The notes below the pieces were generated by a model that did no database searches, was not told the DNA's origin, and saw nothing but the letters and a program-made list of their open reading frames with translations. Shown here one piece after another: positions 34,221-41,791 of a stretch of DNA of 64,000 nucleotides (its first letter is position 1; each line of letters opens with the position of its first letter). The position numbers and the translations under genes are program-made. Source of the DNA: AR12 sp036265915 (lineage in GTDB: Bacteria > Methylomirabilota > Methylomirabilia > Rokubacteriales > CSP1-6); assembly GCA_036265915.1 (NCBI GenBank), contig DATAOC010000121.1, positions 1 through 64,000 on the forward strand. The letters run 5' to 3'.

Positions 34221-34579
34221 GGCGTGCGCCTCCGTGTCAGCTCCACCGACGGCGTGCCGACGAGCCCCTGCAGGGGCGGCGTCAGCTTGCGCACGCGCAC
34301 ACGGACCTCCTGCGCGGGAAACTCGCGCAGCAGCGCCTGTGCGATCTGTCCGGCCAGCCGCTCGATGAGGTTCACGCGGCCGTGCGTGCCGATCTCGACG
34401 ATGCGTCGAGCCACGATGCCATAGTCGATCGCGCTGGCGAGGTCGTCGGACGTGGCGGCCGGCGCCAGGTCCACCGCGAGCTCGGCGTCGACCGAGAACC
34501 AGATGCCGACCGTCTGCTCGGCCTTCGACACGCCGTGGTGGCCATAGAAGCGGACGTCCTCGAGGTGCAGGCGATCCAT
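34217..34579 (-). CDS. folB: Dihydroneopterin aldolase
   Basis: A 120-residue enzyme making 6-hydroxymethyl-dihydropterin for FolK. DRLHLEDVRFYGHHGVSKAEQ provides the start motif with the catalytic Glu near residue 21. YGIVARRIVEIGTHGRVNLIERLAGQIAQ and RVRVRKLTPP with the conserved Lys near 98 complete the fold. The ATG at 34579 overlaps the dapB stop; the longer upstream-open frame is a shadow of dapB and was rejected. Folate and lysine genes are thus fused in one operon. Confidence 0.94.
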   Translation of the reverse strand: MDRLHLEDVRFYGHHGVSKAEQTVGIWFSVDAELAVDLAPAATSDDLASAIDYGIVARRIVEIGTHGRVNLIERLAGQIAQALLREFPAQEVRVRVRKLTPPLQGLVGTPSVELTRRRTP

Positions 34580-35412
34580 CACGCGATCCCGAGCACGTCG
34601 TGCATCGAGTAGAGCCCGGGCGGCCGGGCCGCCATCCAGCGCGCCGCGCGGAGCGCGCCGCGCGCGAAGGTGTCGCGACTGTGCGCGCGATGGGTGAGCT
34701 CCAGGCGCTCGCCGAGGGTGCCGAAGGAGACGGTGTGCTCGCCGACCACGTCGCCGGAGCGCAGCGACATCACGCCGATCTCCTTGCCGGTGCGCTCGCC
34801 GGGCAGCCCCTGCCGGCCGTACACGGAGACCTGCGCCAGATCGCGCCCGAGCGCCTCCGCGATCACCTCCGCCATGCGCACCGCCGTTCCGCTCGGCGCG
34901 TCCTTCTTGAATCGATGATGCATCTCGGTGATCTCGACGTCGTAGTCGTCGCCCAGGGCCTTGGCCATGAGCGCCAGCACCTTGAACGCGAGCGTCACGC
35001 CGACGGACATGTTCGGGGCCACGAGAATCGGCGCCCGGCGCGCGAGCGCGGCGATCTCGTCGCGCTGCGCGGCCGAGAAGCCCGTCGTCCCGATCACCGC
35101 GCGTGCGCCGGCGTCGGCGGCGAGACGCAGATGCTCGAGTGAGGCCGCGGGCACGGAGAACTCGACCAGCATGCGATCGCGCGTGAGCGCCGATTTCATG
35201 TCGGCGACGATCGGAACGCCGAGCGCGCCGACACCGGCCACCTCGCCCGCGTCGCGTCCGAGCGAGGCGTGTGCCGGCGCTTCCACCGCCCCCGCGAGCC
35301 GCAGGCCGGGCGCCTCGCGCAGCAGGGCGACGATCCGTGTTCCCATCCGACCGGCCGCACCGCCCACGACGAGATCGGTCGTCGGGGCGCCGGCCGGCGA
35401 GCCAGCGCTCAT
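34579..35412 (-). CDS. dapB: 4-hydroxy-tetrahydrodipicolinate reductase
   Basis: A 277-residue NAD(P)H-dependent reductase of lysine/DAP synthesis. The nucleotide-binding GGAAGRMG lies at 17-24, VIGTTGFS and VAPNMSVGV in the middle, and the catalytic EMHHRFKKDAPSGTA is intact. The C-terminal FGTLGERLELTHRAHSRDTFARGA is also standard. It starts 12 bases after the dapA stop and makes an ATGA-type overlap with folB. DapD/DapE-type acyl enzymes are absent from the window, whereas dapL is present, so DapB probably feeds the aminotransferase variant. Confidence 0.97.
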   Translation of the reverse strand: MSAGSPAGAPTTDLVVGGAAGRMGTRIVALLREAPGLRLAGAVEAPAHASLGRDAGEVAGVGALGVPIVADMKSALTRDRMLVEFSVPAASLEHLRLAADAGARAVIGTTGFSAAQRDEIAALARRAPILVAPNMSVGVTLAFKVLALMAKALGDDYDVEITEMHHRFKKDAPSGTAVRMAEVIAEALGRDLAQVSVYGRQGLPGERTGKEIGVMSLRSGDVVGEHTVSFGTLGERLELTHRAHSRDTFARGALRAARWMAARPPGLYSMHDVLGIA

Positions 35413-35424
35413 GGCTGCCGCGAT

Positions 35425-36312
35425 CTACTTCACGACGCCGGACTGCCGGAGGATCGCCCGCAGCGTCTCGCGGTTCGCGTCGCCCATGCGGCACATCGGC
35501 AGGCGGAACTCCGGCTCGAGCATGCCGGCCATCGCCATGGCTTCCTTGATCGGGATGGGGTTCGTCTCCAGGAACGCCGCGCGCGCCAGCGGGAAGATCC
35601 GGTAGTGGATCTCGCGCGCCCGCTTGATGTCGCCCTCGAGAGCGGCGTGCACCAGGTCGGCGGTCTCACGCGGGACGATGTTCGCGATGACCGAGACGAC
35701 GCCGTGGCCGCCGATCGCCATCAGCGGCAGCGTGATGTTGTCGTCGCCCGAGAGTACGGAGAACCCGGGTCCGCACGCGGCGATGACCTGGCTCATCTGA
35801 TCGAGCGAGCCGGACGCTTCCTTCACGCCCTTGATGTTCTTCACGTCCTTCACGAGCCGCGCCATCGTCGACGTCTCGATGTTCACGGCCGTGCGGCTCT
35901 GGATGTTGTACACGACGATCGGCATCACGACCGACTCGGCCACGGCGCGGAAGTGGCGGTAGAGTCCCTCCTGGGTCGGCTTGTTGTAGTACGGGTTGAC
36001 CACGAGCGCGCCGTCGGCGCCCGCCTTCTCCGCGTGCCGGGTCAGCTCGATGGCCTCGCTGGTGGAGTTCGAGCCGGTGCCGGCCAGGATCTTCATCCGC
36101 TTGCGCGCCGCCTCGATCACGACCTCGACCACCCGCTTGTGCTCGTCGTGGGACAGCGTCGGCGACTCGCCGGTCGTGCCGCACGGGACCAGGCCATCGG
36201 TCCCGTTGGCCGCGTGCATCTCGACCAGCTCGCGCAGCTTCGCCTCGTCCACCTTGCCATTGCGGAACGGGGTCACGAGCGCGACGTAGGAACCGGTGAA
36301 GATCGGGTTCAT
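35425..36312 (-). CDS. dapA: 4-hydroxy-tetrahydrodipicolinate synthase
   Basis: A 295-residue aldolase of the NAL/DHDPS family. GSYVALVTPF, CGTTGESPTLSHDEH, Tyr135 in PIVVYNI and the Schiff-base Lys164 in IKGVKEASG are all in place. It condenses pyruvate with aspartate semialdehyde. ATG at 36312 overlaps a possible 35-residue ORF upstream. The downstream gene is dapB. Because the substrate-binding arginine and catalytic tyrosines are conserved in the right order, DapA is much more likely than a sugar-acid lyase of the same family. Confidence 0.96.
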   Translation of the reverse strand: MNPIFTGSYVALVTPFRNGKVDEAKLRELVEMHAANGTDGLVPCGTTGESPTLSHDEHKRVVEVVIEAARKRMKILAGTGSNSTSEAIELTRHAEKAGADGALVVNPYYNKPTQEGLYRHFRAVAESVVMPIVVYNIQSRTAVNIETSTMARLVKDVKNIKGVKEASGSLDQMSQVIAACGPGFSVLSGDDNITLPLMAIGGHGVVSVIANIVPRETADLVHAALEGDIKRAREIHYRIFPLARAAFLETNPIPIKEAMAMAGMLEPEFRLPMCRMGDANRETLRAILRQSGVVK

Positions 36313-36416
36313 GCCATGGTCTCCCTCGCCGCCGGGTCCTCGGTGTCTCCCCGGTGGCGGACGATCGTGAAGCGGCGGTCAACGAGGACCTCGACGCGCC
36401 GCGGTGTCGGGGTCAT
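36309..36416 (-). CDS. Possible 35-residue ORF between FN3 lipoprotein and dapA
   Basis: Starts at ATG 36416 and ends in a TGA that overlaps the dapA ATG. The peptide is charged and includes PRRVEVLVDRRFTIVRHRGD. The same frame remains open and protein-like for some 20 codons upstream of the ATG (including YLDFTREKGNDLLHM), although no start codon is available there. It could be a genuine small protein, a leader peptide for dapA coupling, or a remnant. No family is recognised and confidence is low. Confidence 0.3.
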   Translation of the reverse strand: MTPTPRRVEVLVDRRFTIVRHRGDTEDPAARETMA

Positions 36417-36450
36417 GTGCAGGAGATCGTTGCCCTTTTCGCGCGTGAAG

Positions 36451-37527
36451 TCAAGGTACGGCCACGGCCACTTCGTTCGACCGTTCGCTCTCGTTGGCCC
36501 GCACGCTGGCGTCCTGCGCGGTCACGACGTAGCGGTAGCGGCCAGCCGGCACGCCTCGGTCGACGAACGTCGTCGCGGGCGGCCGAACGGAGCCCACCCG
36601 CATGAAGCCACCGGCCGGGCCGGCGCGATAGACGATGTAGGCGGCGACGTCCGGTGCCGCGCTCGGCTTCCACGACAGCCGCACCTCGCCGCGCGAGGCG
36701 ATGGCGACGAGGTCGGTCGGGGAAGGCGGCGCGGTCGTCTTCGCGGGCGTCGCGGCGACGCGCGCGGTGGGAGCGCCGGTGACGTGGGCGTCGCCGTCGG
36801 TGCGGACCGCGCGGACGGCGTACTGGTAGGTGTGGTCGTTGCTCAGGCCGCGGTCGACGTACGTCGTCTCGCCGCCCGTCCGGGCGATCACGCTCGGCTC
36901 GGCGACCGCATCGGGCGCGCGCAAGATCTCGTACGCCAGTGCGCCGCTGAGCGGCGCGCCGCCGACCAGCCCCGGCGGCGGCTCCCACGTGAGGCGCACC
37001 TCCGCGTCGCCGGCCGCGACGCGCAGCGCGGCCGGCGGCTCCGGCGCCGCGATGTACCGGATCGACACACGCGCCGACGGCACGCTCGTGCGCCCCTCGG
37101 CGTCGGTGGTGGTGGTGACGTACGTGTAGCGGCGACCGACGACGAGGTCGCGCCGGTCGGCGTACGTGATGCGGTTGCCCCTCAGCTCGGGTGCGACGGG
37201 CTCCTGGAGCGGAAAGCGCGCGATCTCGGCGTAGCCGGGAACGCGGTCGTCCACGCGGAGGGCCGCCCGGGGCTCACCGGTGCCCGCATCCTCGGTGCGG
37301 TACAGCCGCGCGACGCCGAGCTCGTAGATCGGCGAGCCGTCGACACGTCGGCGCGGCACCGTCCACGTGAGCTCGATGGCGTTCTCGCGGGCGGCGGCCG
37401 ACAGGTCGGCCACGACGCGCGGGACCCGGATCTGCGGCGCGACCGGTCGGCCGGCCTTGCCGCACGCGGCCAGCGCCAGCACGGCGGCGGCGAGCGCGCC
37501 CGCACGCCGGCACGCGCGCGACCTCAC
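36451..37527 (-). CDS. Lipoprotein with three fibronectin type III domains
   Basis: A 358-residue exported lipoprotein. The GTG at 37527 overlaps the argH stop (GTGA). The signal sequence is Arg-rich and then hydrophobic, ending in the lipobox LAAC with Cys22. Three FN3-like repeats follow, each with the pattern IELTW/VRLTW/VRLSW at its start and YTYVTTT/YQYAVRAV/YRYVVTAQ near its end. FN3 modules mediate protein or glycan contact at the surface. Similar lipoproteins sit between argH and the dap genes in several bacteria (my recollection of gene order), where their job is not established. Confidence 0.82.
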   Translation of the reverse strand: MRSRACRRAGALAAAVLALAACGKAGRPVAPQIRVPRVVADLSAAARENAIELTWTVPRRRVDGSPIYELGVARLYRTEDAGTGEPRAALRVDDRVPGYAEIARFPLQEPVAPELRGNRITYADRRDLVVGRRYTYVTTTTDAEGRTSVPSARVSIRYIAAPEPPAALRVAAGDAEVRLTWEPPPGLVGGAPLSGALAYEILRAPDAVAEPSVIARTGGETTYVDRGLSNDHTYQYAVRAVRTDGDAHVTGAPTARVAATPAKTTAPPSPTDLVAIASRGEVRLSWKPSAAPDVAAYIVYRAGPAGGFMRVGSVRPPATTFVDRGVPAGRYRYVVTAQDASVRANESERSNEVAVAVP

Positions 37528-38897
37528 GGGACCAGGAGCGCGCGTGCCTGGGCGAGCGCGCGCTGGACCGCCGCCGGCGCGGTGCCGCCGGTGACCGATC
37601 GCGCGCGCAGGGAGGCGTCGACGGTGAGCGCCTGGCTCACGTCCGCCTCGATGAGCGGCGAGAAGCGGCGCAGCGTCTCGAGCGGCAGCTCCTCGAGCGA
37701 GCGGCCGGTCTCGAGCGCGTGGCGAACGACCCGGCCGACGACCTCGTGAGCCTGGCGGAAGGGCAACCCCTTGCGCACGAGATAGTCTGCCAGATCGGTT
37801 GCGGTCGCGTAGTGCTCGCCCGCCGCGGCCCGCATGCGGTCGAGGCGGAACGTCAGCGACGCGAGCAGCGGCGGCAGCACGGTGAGCATCGCGTCGAGCG
37901 TGTCGACGGAGTCGAAGAACGGCTCCTTGTCTTCCTGCATGTCCGAGTTGTACGTCAGCGGCAGGCCCTTCATCGTCGTGAGCACGGACACGAGATTGCC
38001 GTAGAGCCGCCCGCTCTTGCCGCGAATCAGCTCGGCCACGTCGGGGTTCTTCTTCTGCGGCATGATGGACGAGCCCGTCGCGAAGGCGTCGGAGAACTCG
38101 ACGAAGCCGAACTCCGCCGTCGCCCACAGCGTGAGGTCCGCGGCCAGCCGCGAGAGATGCATGCCGACGATGGCGGCCGCCGCGAGAAATTCGAGCACGT
38201 AGTCGCGGTCGCTCACCGCATCCAGGCTGTTGGCGGTGACCGTGGCGAACCCGAGATCCCGCGCGAGCGCCTCGCGATCGATCGGGTACGCCGTCCCCGC
38301 CAGCGCGGCGGCGCCGAGGGGCAGCGTGTCGGCGCGGCCGGCGGCGCCGGCCAGCCGCTCGCGATCGCGCTCCAGCATGAAGACGTACGCCAGCAGGTGA
38401 TGGCCGAGCACCACCGGCTGCGCCCGCTGCAGGTGCGTGTAGCCGGGCATCGGCGCCTCCGCCGTCTCGGTCGCGCGGTCCACCAGCACCCGCTGCACCT
38501 GTTGCAGGCCATCGCGCGTGAGGCGGACGACGTCCTTCAGGTAGAGCCGCTCGTCGAGCGCGATCTGATCGTTGCGGGAGCGCCCGGTATGCAGCTTGCC
38601 GCCGACGTCGCCGACCAGCTCCTGGAGCCGGCGCTCGACGTTCATGTGGATGTCCTCGAGCTCCGGGCGGAACGGAAAGGTCCCGGCCTCGAGCTCGGCT
38701 CGCACGGCGTCCAGACCTTTCACGATCGCGTCACGCTCGGCCTCGGTGAGCAGGCGCGCGCGCGCGAGAGCGCGCGCCCACGCGATGCTCCCCGTGATGT
38801 CCTGGGGCCACAGCCGCTGATCGAAGCGAAGCGAGGCGGTGAAGCGCTCGGCGGTCGGGTCGGCGCCCCGCGTGAAGCGCCCGCCCCAGGGCTTCAC
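37524..38897 (-). CDS. argH: Argininosuccinate lyase
   Basis: A 457-residue enzyme that splits argininosuccinate into arginine and fumarate. KPWGGRF at the N-terminus, TGRSRND (104-110), GYTHLQRAQP (152-161) and the flexible signature loop GSSIMPQKKNPD (275-286) with its catalytic Ser are all intact. The start GTG 38897 overlaps the acyltransferase stop; the longer open frame upstream belongs to the antisense of that gene. argG is not in this window. Length matches the family. Confidence 0.96.
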   Translation of the reverse strand: MKPWGGRFTRGADPTAERFTASLRFDQRLWPQDITGSIAWARALARARLLTEAERDAIVKGLDAVRAELEAGTFPFRPELEDIHMNVERRLQELVGDVGGKLHTGRSRNDQIALDERLYLKDVVRLTRDGLQQVQRVLVDRATETAEAPMPGYTHLQRAQPVVLGHHLLAYVFMLERDRERLAGAAGRADTLPLGAAALAGTAYPIDREALARDLGFATVTANSLDAVSDRDYVLEFLAAAAIVGMHLSRLAADLTLWATAEFGFVEFSDAFATGSSIMPQKKNPDVAELIRGKSGRLYGNLVSVLTTMKGLPLTYNSDMQEDKEPFFDSVDTLDAMLTVLPPLLASLTFRLDRMRAAAGEHYATATDLADYLVRKGLPFRQAHEVVGRVVRHALETGRSLEELPLETLRRFSPLIEADVSQALTVDASLRARSVTGGTAPAAVQRALAQARALLVP

Positions 38898-39562
38898 GGC
38901 AACAGCGCGGCGATGTCGGTCATGATGCGCTCGGTGACGCCGAGCCGCGCGTCCCGCGCGCGCGTGCCGTCCTGCGAGAACCGGCGCGGGGGGCCGAACC
39001 GCACACGCAGCGGGACGGCGCGCGGCACGTAGAAGCGACGCCGGTGGAGCGCCTGGTAGGTGCCATCGAGGGCGGCCGGCACCACCGGCACGCCGGATTT
39101 GAGCGCGAGCAACGCCACCCCCGGGAGTCCACGCTCGAGCCGCCCGCGGACGCTGAACGGGCCCTCGGGAAAAATACCGACCACGCCGCCGTCGTCGAGG
39201 TGGGCCAGCGCCCGCCGCAGGGCGCCGATATCGGGCCGCTCGAGATTGATCGGGATCGAGCCGATGTGGCGGTGAAACGGCGGATGCAGCGGCGTCGCGC
39301 GCCACACACGCGGCATGACGATGAAGGCGATGGGCCCCGGCAGGCTGGCGGCGAGCACAACGCCGTCGAGATAGTTGTGATGGTTGGCGGCGACGATGTA
39401 CGGACCATCAGGCGGCAGGTGCTCGAGTCCCTCGACGCGCAAGTCGAACCACCGCAGCAGCGCCGCCCGCACGCCGGCGCGCAGGCTGCGGTAGAGGAGG
39501 GGAAAGCGTGGCGCCGCTCGACCGACGGTACGTGTCGGGGACAGCGCGGGCGAGCGCGACAT
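38894..39562 (-). CDS. 1-acyl-sn-glycerol-3-phosphate acyltransferase (PlsC-like)
   Basis: A 222-residue LPLAT-family acyltransferase. The catalytic H-x4-D is HHNYLD at residues 61-66, and the substrate-binding FPEGPFSVRGRLERG follows about 70 residues later. VVPAALDGTYQALHR marks the third motif. A hydrophobic patch near 66-85 probably associates with the inner membrane. It should acylate a lysophospholipid, most likely in phosphatidic acid synthesis. It lies 34 bases downstream of mltG and overlaps argH, so it shares their transcript. Confidence 0.88.
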   Translation of the reverse strand: MSRSPALSPTRTVGRAAPRFPLLYRSLRAGVRAALLRWFDLRVEGLEHLPPDGPYIVAANHHNYLDGVVLAASLPGPIAFIVMPRVWRATPLHPPFHRHIGSIPINLERPDIGALRRALAHLDDGGVVGIFPEGPFSVRGRLERGLPGVALLALKSGVPVVPAALDGTYQALHRRRFYVPRAVPLRVRFGPPRRFSQDGTRARDARLGVTERIMTDIAALLP

Positions 39563-39596
39563 GGCGGGTTCTTATAGCACGGCCCTCGCGGGCGCG

Positions 39597-40589
39597 CTAG
39601 CGACGGCGGGCGAGACGACGATACCGGGCGACGGCCTGGTTGTGCTCCTCGATGCTGATCGAGAAATGGTGGCGCGTGTCGTCTTGCGCCACGAAATACA
39701 GGTACTTGACCGGCGCGGGATCGAGGGTCGCCTCGATGGCCCCCAGCCCGGGGCTGGCGATGGGGCCGGGCGGCAGGCCGGGACGCACGTAGGTGTTATA
39801 GGGGTGGTCGAACAGCAGGTCGTTCCGGCTCAGGGCCCGCCGCTCCTTGGCCACCGCGTACTGCACGGTCGGGTCGGCCTGCAGCGGCATGCCGATCCGC
39901 AGGCGGTTCAGGAAGACGGCCGCGATGAGTCGCTGCTCGTCCTTCACGACCGCCTCGCGCTCCACGATGGAGGCCAGCGTAAGCAGCTCGTGCACCGACA
40001 TGCCGCGCTCGCGGGCCTTGGCCCGCAGCTCCGGCGTGAGCTTGGCGCGCATGCGCTGCACCATCTTCCCGAGCATCTCCTCCGGCGTCATCCCCCGGAC
40101 GAACTGATAAGTGTCCGGGAAGAGGTAGCCCTCGACGCTGGCCGCCTCCACGCCGTGGGCGGCGAGGAACGCCCGATCCGCCGCGACTCTGGCCACGGCG
40201 TCGGCCGGGGCGAGTTCCTCGCTCTCGAGCACGCGCGCGAGCTCGGCCACCGTGGCGCCCTCGGGGTGGAGGATCGCGCGGTGCCGGACACGGCCGCTCT
40301 CGAGCAGCGTCACCACCTCCCAGGTGGTCGCGTTCTGAGGCACCTCGTACTCGCCGGCCTTGAGGCTGCGCGGGACGCCGCGCGCGCCGGCGGTGGCGAC
40401 GAAAGCCAGGCGGCTGCGGACCACGTCGGCCTCGGCCAGGCGGTTGGCGATGCTGACGATGCCCTGGTGGGGCGGGACGAACACGATCAGCGGGCCCTGG
40501 CGCAGCGCGCTCGAGGGCGTGAACGCCATCCAGCCGAGCGCGCACGCGCCGACGAGCAGGAGCAAGAGGACGAGCCAGCGCAACTTCAT
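39597..40589 (-). CDS. mltG: Endolytic peptidoglycan transglycosylase MltG
   Basis: A 330-residue YceG-like protein. An N-terminal membrane anchor covers residues 4-22. The LysM-like region is followed by EGYLFPDTYQF (153-163) and the catalytic Glu210 in TLASIVEREAVV. The late motifs NRLRIGMPLQADPTVQY and SPYNTY-equivalent (DHPYNTYVRPGLPPGPI) are present. It cuts nascent glycan strands near the inner membrane. The gene heads the minus-strand housekeeping operon and is transcribed away from rpoA; the 135-base divergent gap holds the rpoA promoter. Confidence 0.95.
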   Translation of the reverse strand: MKLRWLVLLLLLVGACALGWMAFTPSSALRQGPLIVFVPPHQGIVSIANRLAEADVVRSRLAFVATAGARGVPRSLKAGEYEVPQNATTWEVVTLLESGRVRHRAILHPEGATVAELARVLESEELAPADAVARVAADRAFLAAHGVEAASVEGYLFPDTYQFVRGMTPEEMLGKMVQRMRAKLTPELRAKARERGMSVHELLTLASIVEREAVVKDEQRLIAAVFLNRLRIGMPLQADPTVQYAVAKERRALSRNDLLFDHPYNTYVRPGLPPGPIASPGLGAIEATLDPAPVKYLYFVAQDDTRHHFSISIEEHNQAVARYRRLARRR

Positions 40590-40669
40590 GTCGATTCGAG
40601 TCTACTCCGCGGCTCGCCGCCCTCCGAAAAGCTGCCGGCGGCGCCCGAATAGGCCCGCCCTCATCGCTT

Positions 40670-40678
40670 TGGTATACT
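40670..40678 (+). promoter_or_regulatory. Extended -10 promoter for rpoA
   Basis: TGGTATACT matches the extended -10 consensus TGnTATAAT with the hexamer at 40673-40678. No reasonable -35 element stands 16-18 bases upstream. Transcription would start near 40685, about 40 bases before the rpoA ATG. This is the only promoter-like element in the mltG-rpoA gap on this strand. Confidence 0.6.
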
Positions 40679-40714
40679 GTCGGGCCTGGGGTTTTCCGCC
40701 CTTTACTCTGTCAC

Positions 40715-40719
40715 GGAGG
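40715..40719 (+). promoter_or_regulatory. Ribosome binding site of rpoA
   Basis: GGAGG five bases before the ATG at 40725, a strong Shine-Dalgarno sequence. It fixes the start of the alpha-subunit gene, whose N-terminus (MQELQLP) then has no extension. Confidence 0.8.
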
Positions 40720-40724
40720 TCCGC

Positions 40725-41735
40725 ATGCAGGAGCTGCAGCTCCCCACTCGTCACGACTGGAACGCCACCGAGGCCGTCTACGGCAAGATCATCATCGAGC
40801 CGTTCGAGCCGGGCTTCGCGCTCACGGTGGGCATCGCCTACCGGCGCGTGCTCCTCTCCGCCATCCACGGCGCCGCCCCCACGTGGGTGAAGATCGAGAA
40901 CGTCCTTCACGAGTTCTCCCATCTGCCCGGAGTCCAGGAAGACACGCTCGACATCATGATGAACCTGCGCAAGGTGACGTTCGCCCTCCACGTCAACCGA
41001 CCCAAGATCCTGCGGCTCAAGAGCCAGGGCACGAAGGCCGTCAAGGCCGGTGACTTCGAGCCGGACGCCGACATCCAGGTCCTCACGCCCGACGTCACCC
41101 TCGCCACCCTCGACAAGGACGGCATGCTCGAGATGGAGGTGTGCATCGAGCGCGGGCGCGGCTACGTCCCGGCCGAGAAGCGTGAGCCCGAAGCGCTGCC
41201 GATCAACGCCATCCTGCTCGACGCGGACTTCTCACCGGTGAAGCGCGTGAACTTTCACGTCGAGCCGATCGAAGCCAAGAGCGAGCGCCCGGGCCCCGAG
41301 CGGCTCGTGCTCGAGGTGTGGACGGACGGCAGCGTGACGCCGCAACAGGCGGTGGGCGAGGCGTCGCGTATCCTGCAGGACCACTTCAATCTGCTGACCG
41401 ACTTCCCCGAGGTCGTGCTGCAGGAGGAGGACGAGGGCGAGCGCGGCGAGACGCGGCCGGGTGCGGAGCTCAACGACAATCTCTTCCGGAACGTCGACGA
41501 GCTGGAGCTGTCCGTGCGCGCCTCGAACTGCCTGAAGACGGCCAACATCCGCACGATCGCGGATCTCGTTCAGAAGAGCGAGTCCGAGCTGCTGAAGACG
41601 AAGAACTTCGGCAAGAAGTCGCTCAACGAGATCAAGACAATCCTCGGGGAGATGGGCCTGTCGCTCGGCATGCGGCTCGATCCCGAGGAGCTCGAGCGGC
41701 TGCGCTCGCAGTACGAGCGCGCCTACGAGGCGTAG
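40725..41735 (+). CDS. rpoA: DNA-directed RNA polymerase alpha subunit
   Basis: A 336-residue alpha subunit of RNA polymerase. The N-terminal dimer domain includes EPFEPGFALTVGIAYRRVLLSAIHGAAPTW and LPGVQEDTLDIMMNLR, ending near residue 230. After an acidic linker (EEDEGERGE) the C-terminal domain carries VDELELSVRASNCLKTANIRTIADLV and LLKTKNFGKKSLNEIKTIL, the UP-element and activator-binding helices. Full length matches normal RpoA. Its position is odd: no rpsK, rpsD or rplQ is next to it, and it has a private promoter. It may be the only copy, relocated, or a second alpha. Confidence 0.96.
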   Translation: MQELQLPTRHDWNATEAVYGKIIIEPFEPGFALTVGIAYRRVLLSAIHGAAPTWVKIENVLHEFSHLPGVQEDTLDIMMNLRKVTFALHVNRPKILRLKSQGTKAVKAGDFEPDADIQVLTPDVTLATLDKDGMLEMEVCIERGRGYVPAEKREPEALPINAILLDADFSPVKRVNFHVEPIEAKSERPGPERLVLEVWTDGSVTPQQAVGEASRILQDHFNLLTDFPEVVLQEEDEGERGETRPGAELNDNLFRNVDELELSVRASNCLKTANIRTIADLVQKSESELLKTKNFGKKSLNEIKTILGEMGLSLGMRLDPEELERLRSQYERAYEA

Positions 41736-41743
41736 CACACCTG

Positions 41744-41776
41744 GGTGGGCGGCCGGCGCTTCGCCGGTCGCCCGCC
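41744..41776. terminator. Hairpin between convergent rpoA and dapL
   Basis: A GC-rich inverted repeat, core GGGCGGCCGGC at 41747-41757 pairing with GCCGGTCGCCC at 41763-41773. The loop is 5 bases and the stem extends to 14 pairs including two G-T pairs. It lies between two converging genes and could stop both transcripts. There is no T-run on either side, so Rho-independent termination would be weak. Confidence 0.5.
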
Positions 41777-41791
41777 TGCTGATCGCCAGGC

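Noticed and set aside
35269..37749. A plus-strand open frame of 826 codons opposite dapB, dapA, the FN3 lipoprotein and argH
   Set aside because: It is the antisense of four well-supported genes, is rich in Arg/His/Asp repeats typical of GC-rich shadows, and has no domain or ribosome site.
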